From an uncultured Pelagibacteraceae bacterium (lineage in GTDB: Bacteria > Pseudomonadota > Alphaproteobacteria > Pelagibacterales > Pelagibacteraceae): a stretch of 64,000 nt of DNA. The notes under the pieces are model-generated. The model did not search any database. It worked only from the letters and a program-made list of their open reading frames with translations, and was not told where the DNA came from. The stretch spans positions 186,001 to 250,000 of the forward strand of contig CACIYQ010000001.1 in the NCBI GenBank assembly GCA_902590915.1, given 5' to 3'. The position numbers were made by a program, and so were the translations under genes. This document shows positions 25,736 through 36,014 of the stretch, piece after piece (position 1 is the first letter of the stretch; every line of letters begins with the position of its first letter).

Positions 25736-26395
25736 TTATTTTAGTTTTAATAAATCAATATTCTTCTTTATATCTCCACCATTACTTTTGAATACAGTTG
25801 TGCCTGAAACAAGAATATTTGCTCCAGCATCAATAGCAATTTTGCAATTTTCAAAATTTATTCCACCATCTATTTCAATATCAAAAGTAAAATTTTTTTC
25901 TTGTTGAATTTTTTTAAGTTGTTTAATTTTATCTAGGACTTCTGGCATAAATTTTTGGCCTCCAAAACCTGGATTAACACTCATGATTAAAACCAAATCT
26001 ATTTTATCTAAATATTCAGTAATCAATTCAATTTTCGACCCTGGATTAAGTGAAACTCCGACTTTTTTTTTTAAATCTTTAATCATTTTAATCGATTCTT
26101 CTAAGTTTTGAGTGGCTTCTGGGTGAATTGTAATGATATCTGCTCCCGCGTCAGCATATGCTTTTATGTATTTATGCACTGATGAAATCATCAAGTGTAC
26201 ATCAAATTTTAAAGAGCAGTGCTTTCTAAGAGCTTTAATAACCGGAGGACCGATAGTTAAATTTGGAACAAAATGACCATCCATGACATCCACATGAATC
26301 ATGTCTGCTCCACCTTCCTCTAATCTTTTAATTTCAGTACCTAATTGACTAAAATCAGCAGATAAAATTGACGGTGAAATTTGTATATTTTTCAT
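25736..26395 (-). CDS. rpe: Ribulose-phosphate 3-epimerase
   Basis: Rpe interconverts ribulose 5-phosphate and xylulose 5-phosphate. The 219-residue barrel has ISPSILSADFSQLG at the N-terminus, MIHVDVMDGHFVPNLTIGPPV with metal-binding His and Asp, MSVNPGFGGQKFMP, and the second Asp in IEIDGGIN. It lies 4 bp before the heparinase-like gene in the same direction. Confidence 0.97.
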   Translation of the reverse strand: MKNIQISPSILSADFSQLGTEIKRLEEGGADMIHVDVMDGHFVPNLTIGPPVIKALRKHCSLKFDVHLMISSVHKYIKAYADAGADIITIHPEATQNLEESIKMIKDLKKKVGVSLNPGSKIELITEYLDKIDLVLIMSVNPGFGGQKFMPEVLDKIKQLKKIQQEKNFTFDIEIDGGINFENCKIAIDAGANILVSGTTVFKSNGGDIKKNIDLLKLK

Positions 26396-26423
26396 TGATA
26401 GCTAGGTTTACTAGTATCAATTT

Positions 26424-26780
26424 TTAAAATTTAATTGAATTAAAAAATTGATAAATTTGTCTCGATATTTCACTTTCGAGAGGAAATGACAGCATACCCA
26501 TAACAGAATAGCCCAAGATCCAAGGCATTAAATAAAATCTAATCATGTAAAAAAACCAAGCTACATATAAGGGCACTAAAGGACCTATAATAAATGATGG
26601 AGTAATTGGTTTAAATAGTCTGATTAAAGGATTTGTATATTTAACAAATACCCTCATAAAAAAGAATTGAGAGTCTTCTCTTTGAAATATGTTCATTGCA
26701 ACTCTACCAATTAATGTCCACATGATTATCCCAAAAAAATAATCAATAAAATATATAAACGGATGAAAGTTTGCTGACAT
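26424..26780 (-). CDS. YggT-like small membrane protein
   Basis: The 118-residue protein has an N-terminal helix pair and a RVFVKYTNPLIRLFKPITPSF segment resembling the YggT-family T-x-P-L-x-x-x-R-x-x-x-P motif, with further hydrophobic segments. The family is tentatively linked to membrane integrity or osmotic stress. It lies upstream of rpe on the same strand. A second YggT-like gene is at 36011, so the window holds two. Confidence 0.65.
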   Translation of the reverse strand: MSANFHPFIYFIDYFFGIIMWTLIGRVAMNIFQREDSQFFFMRVFVKYTNPLIRLFKPITPSFIIGPLVPLYVAWFFYMIRFYLMPWILGYSVMGMLSFPLESEISRQIYQFFNSIKF

Positions 26781-26815
26781 TTAAGATTTATATTTGAAAA
26801 TGAAAAGAAAGAAAA

Positions 26816-26835
26816 GGGGCGAAATTAATCGCCCC
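26816..26835 (-). terminator. Rho-independent terminator of the symporter operon
   Basis: A 7-bp GC-rich stem, GGGGCGA with TCGCCCC, has a 6-base AATTAA loop. Read on the minus strand it is followed by a T-rich run (TTTTCTTTC). It lies 13 bp after the stop of the sodium:solute symporter gene and is the best intrinsic terminator in the window. Confidence 0.85.
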
Positions 26836-26848
26836 TTATAAAGTTTAT

Positions 26849-28660
26849 TTACTGTTTTCCAAGAATTGTTTTACCACTTGGTATACGTACTTCATCAACC
26901 ATTTTTTGAGTTGCTTTGTCTGGCTCTTGAGTCATTAAGCTCACAACCACCATCGCAACCAAACTAACAGCTGATCCGAAGATACCAAATGTTAATTGAG
27001 TAATTCCTAGGAAACCACTTCCACCAGTTCGTACCCAAACTAAGTACCAAGTACCAGCAGCTAGACCTCCTAACATACCAGCAATAGCACCTTGTCTGTT
27101 AGCTCTCTTCCACCATACGCCAAGTACAAGTGGGAAGAACAATCCAGACATCGCAAAGTCAAATGCCCAGATAACTGAACCTAAGATACCTTGGATCTCC
27201 ATTGCCGCAATAGTTGCTCCAGCAAAACCAATTACTACAAGTAATACCCTTGCAACAACTAGTCGTTTTGCAGTTTCCGCTTTTGGATCAATGATCTTAT
27301 AGTAAACATCATGTGATATAGCGTTTGCAATTGCTAGAATCAAACCATCGGCTGTTGACATGGCAGCTGCCATACCTCCAGCGGCAACCAGACCTGAGAT
27401 TACGTAAGGTAATCCAGCTATCTCTGGTGTTGCTAATACAACGGCTTTACCACCCATGAAGAACTCGTTTAATTCAACAGTTCCATTTCCGTTAAAGTCG
27501 CTGATAAACATTAAGTTTGCTTGGTTCCAGTTTTGATACCAATCTATCGCTTGAACTTCTGCAATTGATTTACCGATAATACCAGTTGATAAATTCGGAT
27601 CAATCAATGACAACTTAGATAGTGTAGCTAACATTGGAGCAGAAGAATAAAGTAGGAAGATAAAGAATAGTGACCAACCTACTGATTTTCTAGCTGCTTT
27701 TACACTTGGAGTAGTAAAGTATCTCATCATCACGTGAGGTAATGATGCTGTTCCCATCATCATCGCCAATGCTAATGAAATAAATTGCCAAGGTGATGCG
27801 TTAACTGCAGAGTGAGCTTTAGTTATTCCTGCTAAGCCTTTAGGTACCGTTGCTAAATCGGCAGCAGAGTTTTTAACAAACCCAAACTGAGATTCTAACT
27901 CACCAATTCTAGCTACTTCATCAGCTAACATAAAGTGCGGGAAGAAACCTGCACCCATTTTGTTACTGATCCAGAATACTGGAAGCAAGTAAGCTATAAT
28001 TAGTACGATATATTGTGCAACCTGTGTCCAAGTTACCCCTCTCATACCACCTAACATTGAGCATAATAAAATACTTATTAGTCCAATATAAACTGCGTAT
28101 TGGAATGGGATATCTAGTGCAACAGATGCAATAGTACCTGTAGCGTTAATTTGCGCTGTTACATAAGTAAATGAAGCAACAGTTAAAACCACTACTGCAC
28201 TAAACCTAGCTAAATTACCACCGTATCTTGTACCTACAAAATCTGGAACTGTATAACAGCCAAATTTTCTTAAGTATGGTGCTAATAAAGATGCAACTAA
28301 CACGTAACCACCAGTCCAACCTACTAGTAGAGCCATATAACCGTAACCTTTAAAGTAAATACCTCCAGCCATTGCAACGAAAGAAGCACCAGACATCCAG
28401 TCTGCTGCCGTGGCCATTCCGTTAAATACTGTTGGTACTTGTCTTCCAGCTACGTAATAAGCATCTGCTTGGGCTGTTCGTGACAGGTAGCCGATCAATG
28501 CATAGATGAACACGGTAAACGCTACAAAAGCAATACCGATTGCTTTAGCAGTCATACCCATCTGTTCTGCAATTGCCATAATAATTATGAAACCTATGAA
28601 CCCACCGGTATAGATTCCATAAATCTTAGGCAAGTTGTCTATAAAATTACCCTGTTTCAT
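26849..28660 (-). CDS. Sodium:solute symporter, large subunit (acetate/monocarboxylate type)
   Basis: The 603-residue membrane protein belongs to the SSS family, with about 13 helices. Family signatures include ADAYYVAGRQVPTVFNGMATAADWMSGASF at the N-terminal side, VPDFVGTRYGG, and GGMAAAMSTADGLILAIANAISHDVY with the Na+-site Ser/Thr residues. It pairs with a DUF4212 small subunit encoded directly upstream (one-base overlap). The acs gene lies nearby, so acetate or a related carboxylate is a reasonable but unproven substrate. Its codons are visibly more GC-rich than its neighbours, as expected for high expression. Confidence 0.9.
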   Translation of the reverse strand: MKQGNFIDNLPKIYGIYTGGFIGFIIIMAIAEQMGMTAKAIGIAFVAFTVFIYALIGYLSRTAQADAYYVAGRQVPTVFNGMATAADWMSGASFVAMAGGIYFKGYGYMALLVGWTGGYVLVASLLAPYLRKFGCYTVPDFVGTRYGGNLARFSAVVVLTVASFTYVTAQINATGTIASVALDIPFQYAVYIGLISILLCSMLGGMRGVTWTQVAQYIVLIIAYLLPVFWISNKMGAGFFPHFMLADEVARIGELESQFGFVKNSAADLATVPKGLAGITKAHSAVNASPWQFISLALAMMMGTASLPHVMMRYFTTPSVKAARKSVGWSLFFIFLLYSSAPMLATLSKLSLIDPNLSTGIIGKSIAEVQAIDWYQNWNQANLMFISDFNGNGTVELNEFFMGGKAVVLATPEIAGLPYVISGLVAAGGMAAAMSTADGLILAIANAISHDVYYKIIDPKAETAKRLVVARVLLVVIGFAGATIAAMEIQGILGSVIWAFDFAMSGLFFPLVLGVWWKRANRQGAIAGMLGGLAAGTWYLVWVRTGGSGFLGITQLTFGIFGSAVSLVAMVVVSLMTQEPDKATQKMVDEVRIPSGKTILGKQ

Positions 28661-28920
28661 TATTCATCCTCTCTTTCGCTGAAGCCAAATTCCTCATCGA
28701 TTTTTTCTTGTCTATTCGCAAACCAGAAAATTAGAATTACGAATGCGCCAAGTGATCCCTGACATGTAAACCAATATGTCCACGGATAACCGAAAGGTCC
28801 TGTGACCTCGTTCATTTCAGCTCCAAAAAGGAAGATGCCAATTGAGAATACAAACCAGATTGCTAACGTTATCATCAGCAAACCCCTGGATTTCTCCCAA
28901 TGTTTTTGTTGATTTGACAT
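28660..28920 (-). CDS. DUF4212 sodium/solute symporter small subunit
   Basis: The 86-residue protein has two membrane helices separated by a GPFGYPWTYWFTCQGS loop. It begins HWEKSRGLLMITLAIWFV and ends in an acidic tail with IDEEFGFSERE, the DUF4212 pattern. Such proteins are encoded with VC_2705-type SSS symporters and are thought to be a subunit. It is the first gene of the pair, divergent from the 29034 gene with 113 bp between them. Confidence 0.92.
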   Translation of the reverse strand: MSNQQKHWEKSRGLLMITLAIWFVFSIGIFLFGAEMNEVTGPFGYPWTYWFTCQGSLGAFVILIFWFANRQEKIDEEFGFSEREDE

Positions 28921-29033
28921 TTTTACCTCTCTATTTAGTTATAACTGTGAAAACCATAACCATTATAAAGCTTTTGAAAAGTCCTAAATTTAACCATAAT
29001 AGGTACTTATTTACTGACTTTTTTAAGGTATAA

Positions 29034-29678
29034 ATGCCACATACGGTTCTAATTATGGCAAAATACAAGCTTACTTGGAAAGATTTACAGTTTAATGATT
29101 TTAAGACTTATTTATTTGCTATGTTTAAAGCGTTTATTCCCAAAAAAAAAATAACAAATTTAGATGAACTTGAGACGTTTATTCAAACTAAATCTGCATG
29201 GGTTACTCAAGTAACTTTATATAATTATTTAAAAACCCGAATGGGAACCAGATATGTTCTTCATTTTGATAACGATGAATTCATGGGTTCGGTAAATCTT
29301 GCAAAATGGAACATTTATTCAGTTGCACTTCAAGATTTATCTTTTTTTACATTTTCATATTTAAAAGTAAATTTTAATTTTCAAGACATTAATCAATCAA
29401 AAGAAATTTTTAATAAAATATTAGATGATGAAATTTCTAATAAAATGCCATTAGATATTGTTGACCAAGCCAGAATAGATTTTGATAACAGATTTCAAAA
29501 TATTAATTGGGAAAATTATTATACAGACTTACCATTTAATCCAAGTGCACTTTCGTTGTATAAATGGGCACCTATTGCTGAAGAATTAAAAACCTTAGAT
29601 CGTAAAATTGTCTTGAACTCTATGATACTAAAGTGGGATGTTATTAAACAAGAATTTCAAAACTTAATTCAGTTTTAA
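29034..29678 (+). CDS. Conserved hypothetical protein near acs
   Basis: The 214-residue protein is soluble-looking, with no membrane helix, and rich in aromatic residues. It has [22 protein letters not shown] near residues 52-73 and [19 protein letters not shown] in the centre. I recall similar proteins in alphaproteobacteria but cannot name a function. The ATG at 29034 has an AAGG ribosome-binding site 5 bases away; an ATG at 29055 is the alternative. It converges with acs, overlapping it by 4 bp. Confidence 0.75.
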   Translation: MPHTVLIMAKYKLTWKDLQFNDFKTYLFAMFKAFIPKKKITNLDELETFIQTKSAWVTQVTLYNYLKTRMGTRYVLHFDNDEFMGSVNLAKWNIYSVALQDLSFFTFSYLKVNFNFQDINQSKEIFNKILDDEISNKMPLDIVDQARIDFDNRFQNINWENYYTDLPFNPSALSLYKWAPIAEELKTLDRKIVLNSMILKWDVIKQEFQNLIQF

Positions 29679-31750
29679 ACATTTTTTCTATTATCTACTA
29701 AACTATCAACTACACTTGGATCAGCTAAGGTAGTAGTATCTCCTAGTTGCCCGTGTTCATTAGCAGCGATCTTTCTTAAAATTCTTCTCATTATTTTACC
29801 TGACCTAGTTTTTGGAAGACCAGGAGTAAAATGTATTAAGTCTGGAGTTGCTAGTGGTCCGATTTGTTTTCTAACCCAAAGTTTTAATTCTCTTTCAAGA
29901 TCTCCTGTCTCTGTTTCTCCTGCATTTAAAGTAACGTAGCAATATAAACCGTTTCCTTTTATGTCGTGTGGGTAACCAACTACAGCTGCCTCAGCAACTT
30001 TTGGATGAGCGACAAACGCACTTTCAATTTCCGCAGTACCTAAGTTATGACCAGATACAATAATTACATCATCTACTCGACCAGTGATCCAGTAATATCC
30101 ATCTTTATCTCTTCTGCAGCCATCACCAGTAAAATATTTTCCGTTAAATTGAGAAAAATAGGTGTCAATAAATCTTTGGTGGTCTCCGTACACAGTTCTC
30201 ATTTGTCCTGGCCATGATTGAGCTATGCAAAGTCTTCCTTCACCAGCACCTTTTATCTCTTTGCCATTTTTATCAACAATAACAGGTTTAATTCCATAGA
30301 ATGGTTTTGTAGCTGAACCAGGTTTCAAAGGAATGGCTCCTGTCTGAGGGGCTATCAGTATTCCACCTGTTTCAGTTTGCCACCAAGTATCAACAATTGG
30401 ACACTCTGAGTTCCCAACTGTTTTGTAATACCACATCCAAGCCTCTGGATTAATAGGTTCACCAACTGTTCCAAGTAATTTTAAAGATTTTCTTGAAGTT
30501 TTTTTAACTGGTTTATCACCTTCACGCATTAGAGCTCTAATAGCGGTGGGTGCGGTATAGAAAATATTTACTTTATATTTGTCAACAATTTGCCACCATC
30601 TAGAAGTGTCTGGATAATTAGGAATTCCCTCAAACATTATGGTTGTTGCTCCATTAGCAAGCGGTCCATAAATGATATAGCTATGACCTGTTACCCAGCC
30701 AATGTCAGCAGTACACCAGTAAATATCTTTAGGCTTATAATTAAAAATATATTGATGAGTCATTGATGCATAAACCATATACCCACCAGTCGTATGAAGA
30801 ACACCTTTTGGTTTACCGGTTGAACCTGATGTATATAAAATGAATAAAGGATCTTCTGCATTCATTTCTTCAGGCTCACAATGACTTGATACATCTTTAA
30901 TTAGATCATGATACCAAACATCTCTTTCTTCGTTCCAATTGATGTAATTTCCTGTTCGTTTGACCACAATACATTTTTTTACATTAGGACAACTTGTTAG
31001 CGCCTCATCAGTTGTATATTTCAATGGAATAGTTTTTCCACCTCTAATACCTTCGTCTGCTGTTATGATGTACTCTGACTCGCAATCATTAACCCTGCCC
31101 GAGATAGACTCTGCTGAAAAACCACCAAAGATTATAGAATGAACTGCCCCGATCCTAACGCATGCTAGCATTAAAATTGCAAGCTCAGGGATCATAGTTA
31201 AATAAATTGTTACTCTATCTCCTTTTGTTATTCCAAGTTTTTTTAAACCATTTGCAGCTTTTGAAACTTTTTGATGTAATTGCTTGTAAGATATTTTTTG
31301 ACTATCTTTTGGGTCATCACCAACCCAAATTATTGCAGTTTTATCTTTTTTATCTTTTAAGTGTCTATCAATACAGTTGACTGAAGCATTTAAAGTTCCA
31401 TCATGAAACCATTTAATTTTTACTTCTTTGTTACTGTACTTGACGTCTTTAATTTTTTTATAAGGTTTTATCCAAGTAATTCTCTTTCCTTCTTTCCTCC
31501 AAAAATCATCATTAGTTTTTATAGATTGAGAGTATTTTTGTTGATACTTACTTTTATTTGCTAGACTGGATTTTACCCAAGACGGTTTAGTTTTTATAAT
31601 TATTTCAGGTTGAGAGGCTTCATTCTCTTTTTTAATTTTTGTCTTTTTCTTACTCTTAATTTTTTTGGAAACCTTTTTTACTTTAGTTTTTTTTTTAACT
31701 TTTTTAGAAGATTTTTTTTTTACTTTAGATTTTTTCTTTTTTTTGGGCAT
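29675..31750 (-). CDS. acs: Acetyl-CoA synthetase with Lys-rich N-terminal tail
   Basis: Acs makes acetyl-CoA from acetate, ATP and CoA. The 691-residue protein has the core motifs [26 protein letters not shown] and the C-terminal [16 protein letters not shown] with the catalytic Lys. About the first 45 residues are almost only Lys, Ser, Val and Thr ([20 protein letters not shown] and onward), an extension absent from ordinary Acs. No later Met could serve as a start before the catalytic domain. Its neighbours include an SSS symporter that could import acetate. Confidence 0.94.
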   Translation of the reverse strand: MPKKKKKSKVKKKSSKKVKKKTKVKKVSKKIKSKKKTKIKKENEASQPEIIIKTKPSWVKSSLANKSKYQQKYSQSIKTNDDFWRKEGKRITWIKPYKKIKDVKYSNKEVKIKWFHDGTLNASVNCIDRHLKDKKDKTAIIWVGDDPKDSQKISYKQLHQKVSKAANGLKKLGITKGDRVTIYLTMIPELAILMLACVRIGAVHSIIFGGFSAESISGRVNDCESEYIITADEGIRGGKTIPLKYTTDEALTSCPNVKKCIVVKRTGNYINWNEERDVWYHDLIKDVSSHCEPEEMNAEDPLFILYTSGSTGKPKGVLHTTGGYMVYASMTHQYIFNYKPKDIYWCTADIGWVTGHSYIIYGPLANGATTIMFEGIPNYPDTSRWWQIVDKYKVNIFYTAPTAIRALMREGDKPVKKTSRKSLKLLGTVGEPINPEAWMWYYKTVGNSECPIVDTWWQTETGGILIAPQTGAIPLKPGSATKPFYGIKPVIVDKNGKEIKGAGEGRLCIAQSWPGQMRTVYGDHQRFIDTYFSQFNGKYFTGDGCRRDKDGYYWITGRVDDVIIVSGHNLGTAEIESAFVAHPKVAEAAVVGYPHDIKGNGLYCYVTLNAGETETGDLERELKLWVRKQIGPLATPDLIHFTPGLPKTRSGKIMRRILRKIAANEHGQLGDTTTLADPSVVDSLVDNRKNV

Positions 31751-31765
31751 GTAAAATTTTTTTTT

Positions 31766-32179
31766 TTAAATTCTACTCATGTTATTTATGATTTTCCAGC
31801 TTTTATCATCGATTGGCATCACTGATAATCTGCTTTGTTTAATCAATGCTAAATCCTGTAATTCCTTGCGTTTTTTAATGTCTTCTAGGGAAACTGGTTT
31901 TTCTAATTTCTTTTTAAACTTAACTGTAACAGCAACGAAGCGTCCACTTTTATCAGTTTTGTCTATGTAATGTTCTTTTATAACCTCAACAATACCTACA
32001 ATTTCTTTACCTATGTTTGAATGATAAAAAAAACAAAGGTCACCTTTTTTCATAGCCTTTAAATTTTTTGCAGCCTGATAATTTCTTACACCATCCCAGG
32101 GTGCACCTTTAACACCTGACTTTATTTGTTGATCAATAGACCATAAATCTGGCTCAGACTTAAGTAACCAAAAATTCAT
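31766..32179 (-). CDS. EVE domain protein
   Basis: The 137-residue protein is one EVE (PUA-like) domain, which reads modified bases or RNA. It begins NFWLLKSEPDLWSIDQQ and has GAPWDGVRNYQAAKNLKAMKKGD and FFYHSNIGKEIVGIVEV, the family signatures. In alphaproteobacteria it often lies beside tsaD, as here, where it touches the tsaD stop by one base. The ligand is not known. Confidence 0.93.
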   Translation of the reverse strand: MNFWLLKSEPDLWSIDQQIKSGVKGAPWDGVRNYQAAKNLKAMKKGDLCFFYHSNIGKEIVGIVEVIKEHYIDKTDKSGRFVAVTVKFKKKLEKPVSLEDIKKRKELQDLALIKQSRLSVMPIDDKSWKIINNMSRI

Positions 32180-33252
32180 TATAATTTGACTCCGGCACCC
32201 TTAAGAAAAGCAGCATCCTCGTCAAGGGACCATCTTGGTTTTGCTGGGTGATCTAATCGGCTGAATTGTTTTAATTTAAATTTTTCTAAACCAACCATAG
32301 CTATCATAGCAGCATTATCACCACAAAGTTCTAAAGGTGGAAAAATACTTTGATAATTTTCTTTCTTACATAAACTGATAAGTATGTTCCTAATATTTTT
32401 ATTAGCTGCTACCCCTCCGGCAACTATAAAATTTTTTTCAGTTAGATTATTTTGTTTTTCGAACTCTTTAAAAGCAACTTTAGTTTTTTTATATAAAATT
32501 TTCTCTATTGTTCTTTGAAAAGATGCAGCTAGATCAAATTTTTCCTGATCTGTTTTAATATTTTTTGTTATTTTTAACACCGCCGTTTTAAGACCAGCAA
32601 AAGATAAGTTACACCCACCTTTATTAAAAATAGGTTTTGGTAAATCATATTTATTAGGATCACCTTTTTTTGCTAAAATTTCAATTTTTGGACCACCTGG
32701 AAATTCAATTCCCAAAAGTTTTGCAGTTTTATCAAACGCTTCTCCTAAAGCATCGTCAATGGTTGTTCCTAATCTTTTATATTTTCCTAATCCTTGAACA
32801 TTTAAAAATTGTGAATGTCCACCTGAGATCAACAAAAGTAAATAGGGATATTTTAAATTTGAATTTAACTTAGGACTTAATGCATGACCCTCTAGGTGGT
32901 TAACTGCTATAAAGGGTTTATTTATTGAAGCTGCAAAAGCTTTTCCAAAACTTAAACCAACAGACAGACAAACAATCAAACCAGGTCCTGCAGTGGATGC
33001 TACAGCATCAATTTCATTAATTTTTTTTCCACTGTCATCAATAGCTTTTTGAACAATCCAATCAATTTTATCAATATGTGCTCGTGCAGCTAATTCTGGA
33101 ACTACTCCACCGAAATTTTTATGAACATCAACTTGGCTTGAAACAATGTTCGATAAAATTATTGGATTTCCTTGATCATTTTCAGTTATTATTGATGCTG
33201 CTGTTTCATCACAGCTCGTTTCTATTCCGAGAATTAAGGGTTTTTTGATCAT
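32179..33252 (-). CDS. tsaD: tRNA N6-threonylcarbamoyladenosine synthase subunit TsaD
   Basis: TsaD transfers the threonylcarbamoyl group to A37 of ANN-decoding tRNAs. The 357-residue protein has LGIETSCDETAASI at the N-terminus and the metal-binding VNHLEGHALSP. It also has LLLISGGHSQFL and DDALGEAFDKTAKLLG, and FIVAGGVAANK near the end. It is divergent from hemC with a 56-bp spacer. Confidence 0.97.
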   Translation of the reverse strand: MIKKPLILGIETSCDETAASIITENDQGNPIILSNIVSSQVDVHKNFGGVVPELAARAHIDKIDWIVQKAIDDSGKKINEIDAVASTAGPGLIVCLSVGLSFGKAFAASINKPFIAVNHLEGHALSPKLNSNLKYPYLLLLISGGHSQFLNVQGLGKYKRLGTTIDDALGEAFDKTAKLLGIEFPGGPKIEILAKKGDPNKYDLPKPIFNKGGCNLSFAGLKTAVLKITKNIKTDQEKFDLAASFQRTIEKILYKKTKVAFKEFEKQNNLTEKNFIVAGGVAANKNIRNILISLCKKENYQSIFPPLELCGDNAAMIAMVGLEKFKLKQFSRLDHPAKPRWSLDEDAAFLKGAGVKL

Positions 33253-33308
33253 TCAAATAGTTTTTAATAATTGTACAATCTCAATACAAGTAAGAAATAA
33301 ATATATTT

Positions 33309-34226
33309 ATGAATAGAAAAATTTTCATTGGATCTAGAGGTAGCAAGTTGGCTATGATTTATGCTCAAAAGGCTAAAGATAAAATTGTTAAAAACACTGA
33401 TTTTGATGATGAAGATATTGTTATAAAAAAAATTACTACCAAAGGAGACCAGATTCAGGATGTAAGATTGTCAGAGTTTGGTGGAAAAGGATTATTTTCA
33501 AGCAATATAGAAAAAGAACTTCAAGATAAAAACGTTGATATTGCAGTGCACGCACTCAAAGATATGCCAGCTTTTGAAACTAAAGGTCTCAAAACAGATA
33601 CATTTTTAGAAAGAAATGATCCTAGAGAAATTCTTATTACAGCGAATAAAAAAAAATTAGGTGAATTAAAAAAAAATTCTATTGTTGGAACTTCATCTTT
33701 TAGGAGAGAATATCAAATTAAAAATATAAGATCAGATCTTGAATGTAAAATTATTAGAGGAAATGTTGATACACGAATTAAAAAACTTAAAAATGGAGAC
33801 TATGATGCAATAATTTTATCTTATGCAGGAATTAAATTTTTAAAGTTTGAAAGTGAAATTTCAGAGATTTTTTCTCCAGAAGAAATAATTCCAAGTGCTG
33901 GGCAAGGTATAATTGCACTTCAATGTAGAGAGGGCGATGAAGAAATAATCTCAATTTTAAATAAGATAAATCACAACGAAACATTTATGCGGGCACATAT
34001 TGAGCGAAATATTTTAAAAGTTTTGGAAGGTGATTGTGAAACCGCAGTTGGGGCATACTCTAAAATAGAGGCCGATAAAATTACTGTTGAGGCTGAATTA
34101 TTTTCTTTAGATGGTTCTAAAAGATATTATGAAAAAAAAATTGGTAAATCCGAAGACTTTAATCAAATTGGTAATGAAGTGGGTCAAATTTTGAAAACAA
34201 AATCTAATAATTCCTATAAAAGATAG
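33309..34226 (+). CDS. hemC: Porphobilinogen deaminase (hydroxymethylbilane synthase)
   Basis: HemC polymerises four porphobilinogens to hydroxymethylbilane. The 305-residue protein has IGSRGSKLAMIYAQ at the N-terminus, VHALKDMPA, GTSSFRREYQIK and RGNVDTRIKKL. The dipyrromethane-cofactor Cys is in LEGDCETAVGA near residue 240. It is divergent from tsaD and followed one base after its stop by hemD. Confidence 0.97.
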   Translation: MNRKIFIGSRGSKLAMIYAQKAKDKIVKNTDFDDEDIVIKKITTKGDQIQDVRLSEFGGKGLFSSNIEKELQDKNVDIAVHALKDMPAFETKGLKTDTFLERNDPREILITANKKKLGELKKNSIVGTSSFRREYQIKNIRSDLECKIIRGNVDTRIKKLKNGDYDAIILSYAGIKFLKFESEISEIFSPEEIIPSAGQGIIALQCREGDEEIISILNKINHNETFMRAHIERNILKVLEGDCETAVGAYSKIEADKITVEAELFSLDGSKRYYEKKIGKSEDFNQIGNEVGQILKTKSNNSYKR

Positions 34227-34227
34227 T

Positions 34228-34926
34228 ATGCATATTTTACTTACAAGACCACTTGAGGATTGTTCTGAAATGATAGTTAAATTTAAATCTTTGGGTCATC
34301 AAGTTTCTCATCTTCCTTTAGTGAGTATTGAAAAAGTAGTTCACAAAAAAATAAATTTTCAAGAATATGGTGGACTGATTTTTACTAGCGCCAATGCGGT
34401 AAAGTTTTTAAATCATGAGGAAATTAGTAAGACAATTCAATGCTTCTGTGTTGGAGAAGTTACTGAAAAAAAAGTAAGAAACCATGGTTTTCAAAATACT
34501 ATTGCTGCTGAAGGTAATGTTTCAAATTTGAAGGAGTTAATTTTACAAAACTATGATTTATCAGATGGACCTTTGCTTTATTTGAGTGGAGAAACTATTT
34601 CAGTTGATCTTGATCAACAATTATTAAACGAAGGATATAGTGTTAAGAGAATTATAAATTATAGAGTGAGTCAAAATCAAAATTTTGATGGTGAGTTTGT
34701 TAAAGTGTTGAAACAAAATATGCCTGATATAGCTTATGTTTATTCTCAAAATAGTGCATCTAGTTTTTTAAATTTTATTAAATCTCATCAACTAGAAACT
34801 ATTTGGATGGGTACAAATTTAATGTGTATAGGTGAAAAAGCCTCATCAATATTGAATGAAATTAAATGGAAAAAGATATTTCTTTTTAATCCTGGTGAAG
34901 AAGAGTTTTTGTTATATAAAATTTAG
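34228..34926 (+). CDS. hemD: Uroporphyrinogen-III synthase
   Basis: HemD closes hydroxymethylbilane with ring-D inversion. The 232-residue protein is weakly conserved, as usual. It shows the N-terminal ILLTRPLEDCSEM, YGGLIFTSANAVKF near residue 50, and AYVYSQNSASSFLNF in the second domain, the equivalent of the family FTSxSAV segments. The placement directly after hemC supports it. Confidence 0.9.
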   Translation: MHILLTRPLEDCSEMIVKFKSLGHQVSHLPLVSIEKVVHKKINFQEYGGLIFTSANAVKFLNHEEISKTIQCFCVGEVTEKKVRNHGFQNTIAAEGNVSNLKELILQNYDLSDGPLLYLSGETISVDLDQQLLNEGYSVKRIINYRVSQNQNFDGEFVKVLKQNMPDIAYVYSQNSASSFLNFIKSHQLETIWMGTNLMCIGEKASSILNEIKWKKIFLFNPGEEEFLLYKI

Positions 34927-34928
34927 TC

Positions 34929-36014
34929 ATGGAAATTATAAATAATTTTTCTGAAATATTTTTATCAGTTTGGAACAAAGGCATTCTAGGAGTAGATATA
35001 TTTCAAATTCTAATTGGAATTGTAATATTTTTAGTATTTCTAATTTTTAGAGGTTTGATTAGTAAATTGGTTATTAAAAAATTAGAAGTCATTTCAAAAC
35101 GAACTACTAATAAGTTAGATGATACATTTGTTAGATCTTTGGAAGGTCCTGCAAGATTTTTACCAATCGTTTTAGGTTTTTTTATTGCGAGCTATTACAT
35201 GACTTTTTCTGCAGAAGGTAGAGATGTAGTAGATACTATTAATAGAACATTGATAACTATTTTAATATTTTGGGTTATTCATCAAATAATCGAACCTGTA
35301 TCTTATATATTAAGTGGACTAGATAAACTTTTAACAAGAGAACTTATTGGATGGATAATAAAGTCCTTAAAAGTATTAATTTTTATACTTGGCTTAGCTG
35401 CAGTTCTTGAGTTATGGGGAATTAAAATTGGCCCAATTATTGCAGGTCTTGGTTTGTTTGGTGTTGCAGTAGCTTTAGGCGCACAAGACTTATTTAAAAA
35501 TTTAATTTCAGGAATTTTAGTATTAGTTGAAAAAAGATTTAAAATTGGAGATTGGATAGCAGTTGATGGCATAATAGAAGGGATAGTTGAAAAAATTGGC
35601 TTTAGGTCAACAACAATTAGAAAGTTTGATAAGTCTCTAGCAATTATTCCAAACTTTCAATTCGCAGAAAATGCAGTCATAAACGTAAGTGAAACCTCAA
35701 ATTGGAGAGTGAGGTGGATTATTACTCTTCAGTATGACTCTACAATTGAGCAATTAAAAAAAGTAAGAGACGAGATAGAAGAATATATAAATAAAAGTGA
35801 AGACTTTAACCAAGCAACAGGGGTTGCTGTTAGAATAGAAAAATTTTCAGATAGTTCTATTGATTTACTTGTGAGATGTTTTACGAACTCTAATAGTTGG
35901 AGCAATTCTCTAGAAGTGAAAGAGAGATTAGCAATTGAAATTAAACAGATAGTTGAGAAAAATGGTGCTTCTTTTGCTTTTCCAAGTCAGTCGATTTATG
36001 TCGAAAAAAAATGA
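34929..36014 (+). CDS. Small-conductance mechanosensitive channel (MscS family)
   Basis: MscS channels open on osmotic downshock. The 361-residue protein has four or five N-terminal helices and the pore helix IIAGLGLFGVAVALGAQDLFKNLISGILVLVE, with the Gly/Ala packing pattern. A beta domain follows with FKIGDWIAVDGIIEGIVEKIGFRSTTIR, then a C-terminal alpha/beta domain. It lies between hemD and a YggT-like gene, overlapping the latter by 4 bp. Confidence 0.93.
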   Translation: MEIINNFSEIFLSVWNKGILGVDIFQILIGIVIFLVFLIFRGLISKLVIKKLEVISKRTTNKLDDTFVRSLEGPARFLPIVLGFFIASYYMTFSAEGRDVVDTINRTLITILIFWVIHQIIEPVSYILSGLDKLLTRELIGWIIKSLKVLIFILGLAAVLELWGIKIGPIIAGLGLFGVAVALGAQDLFKNLISGILVLVEKRFKIGDWIAVDGIIEGIVEKIGFRSTTIRKFDKSLAIIPNFQFAENAVINVSETSNWRVRWIITLQYDSTIEQLKKVRDEIEEYINKSEDFNQATGVAVRIEKFSDSSIDLLVRCFTNSNSWSNSLEVKERLAIEIKQIVEKNGASFAFPSQSIYVEKK

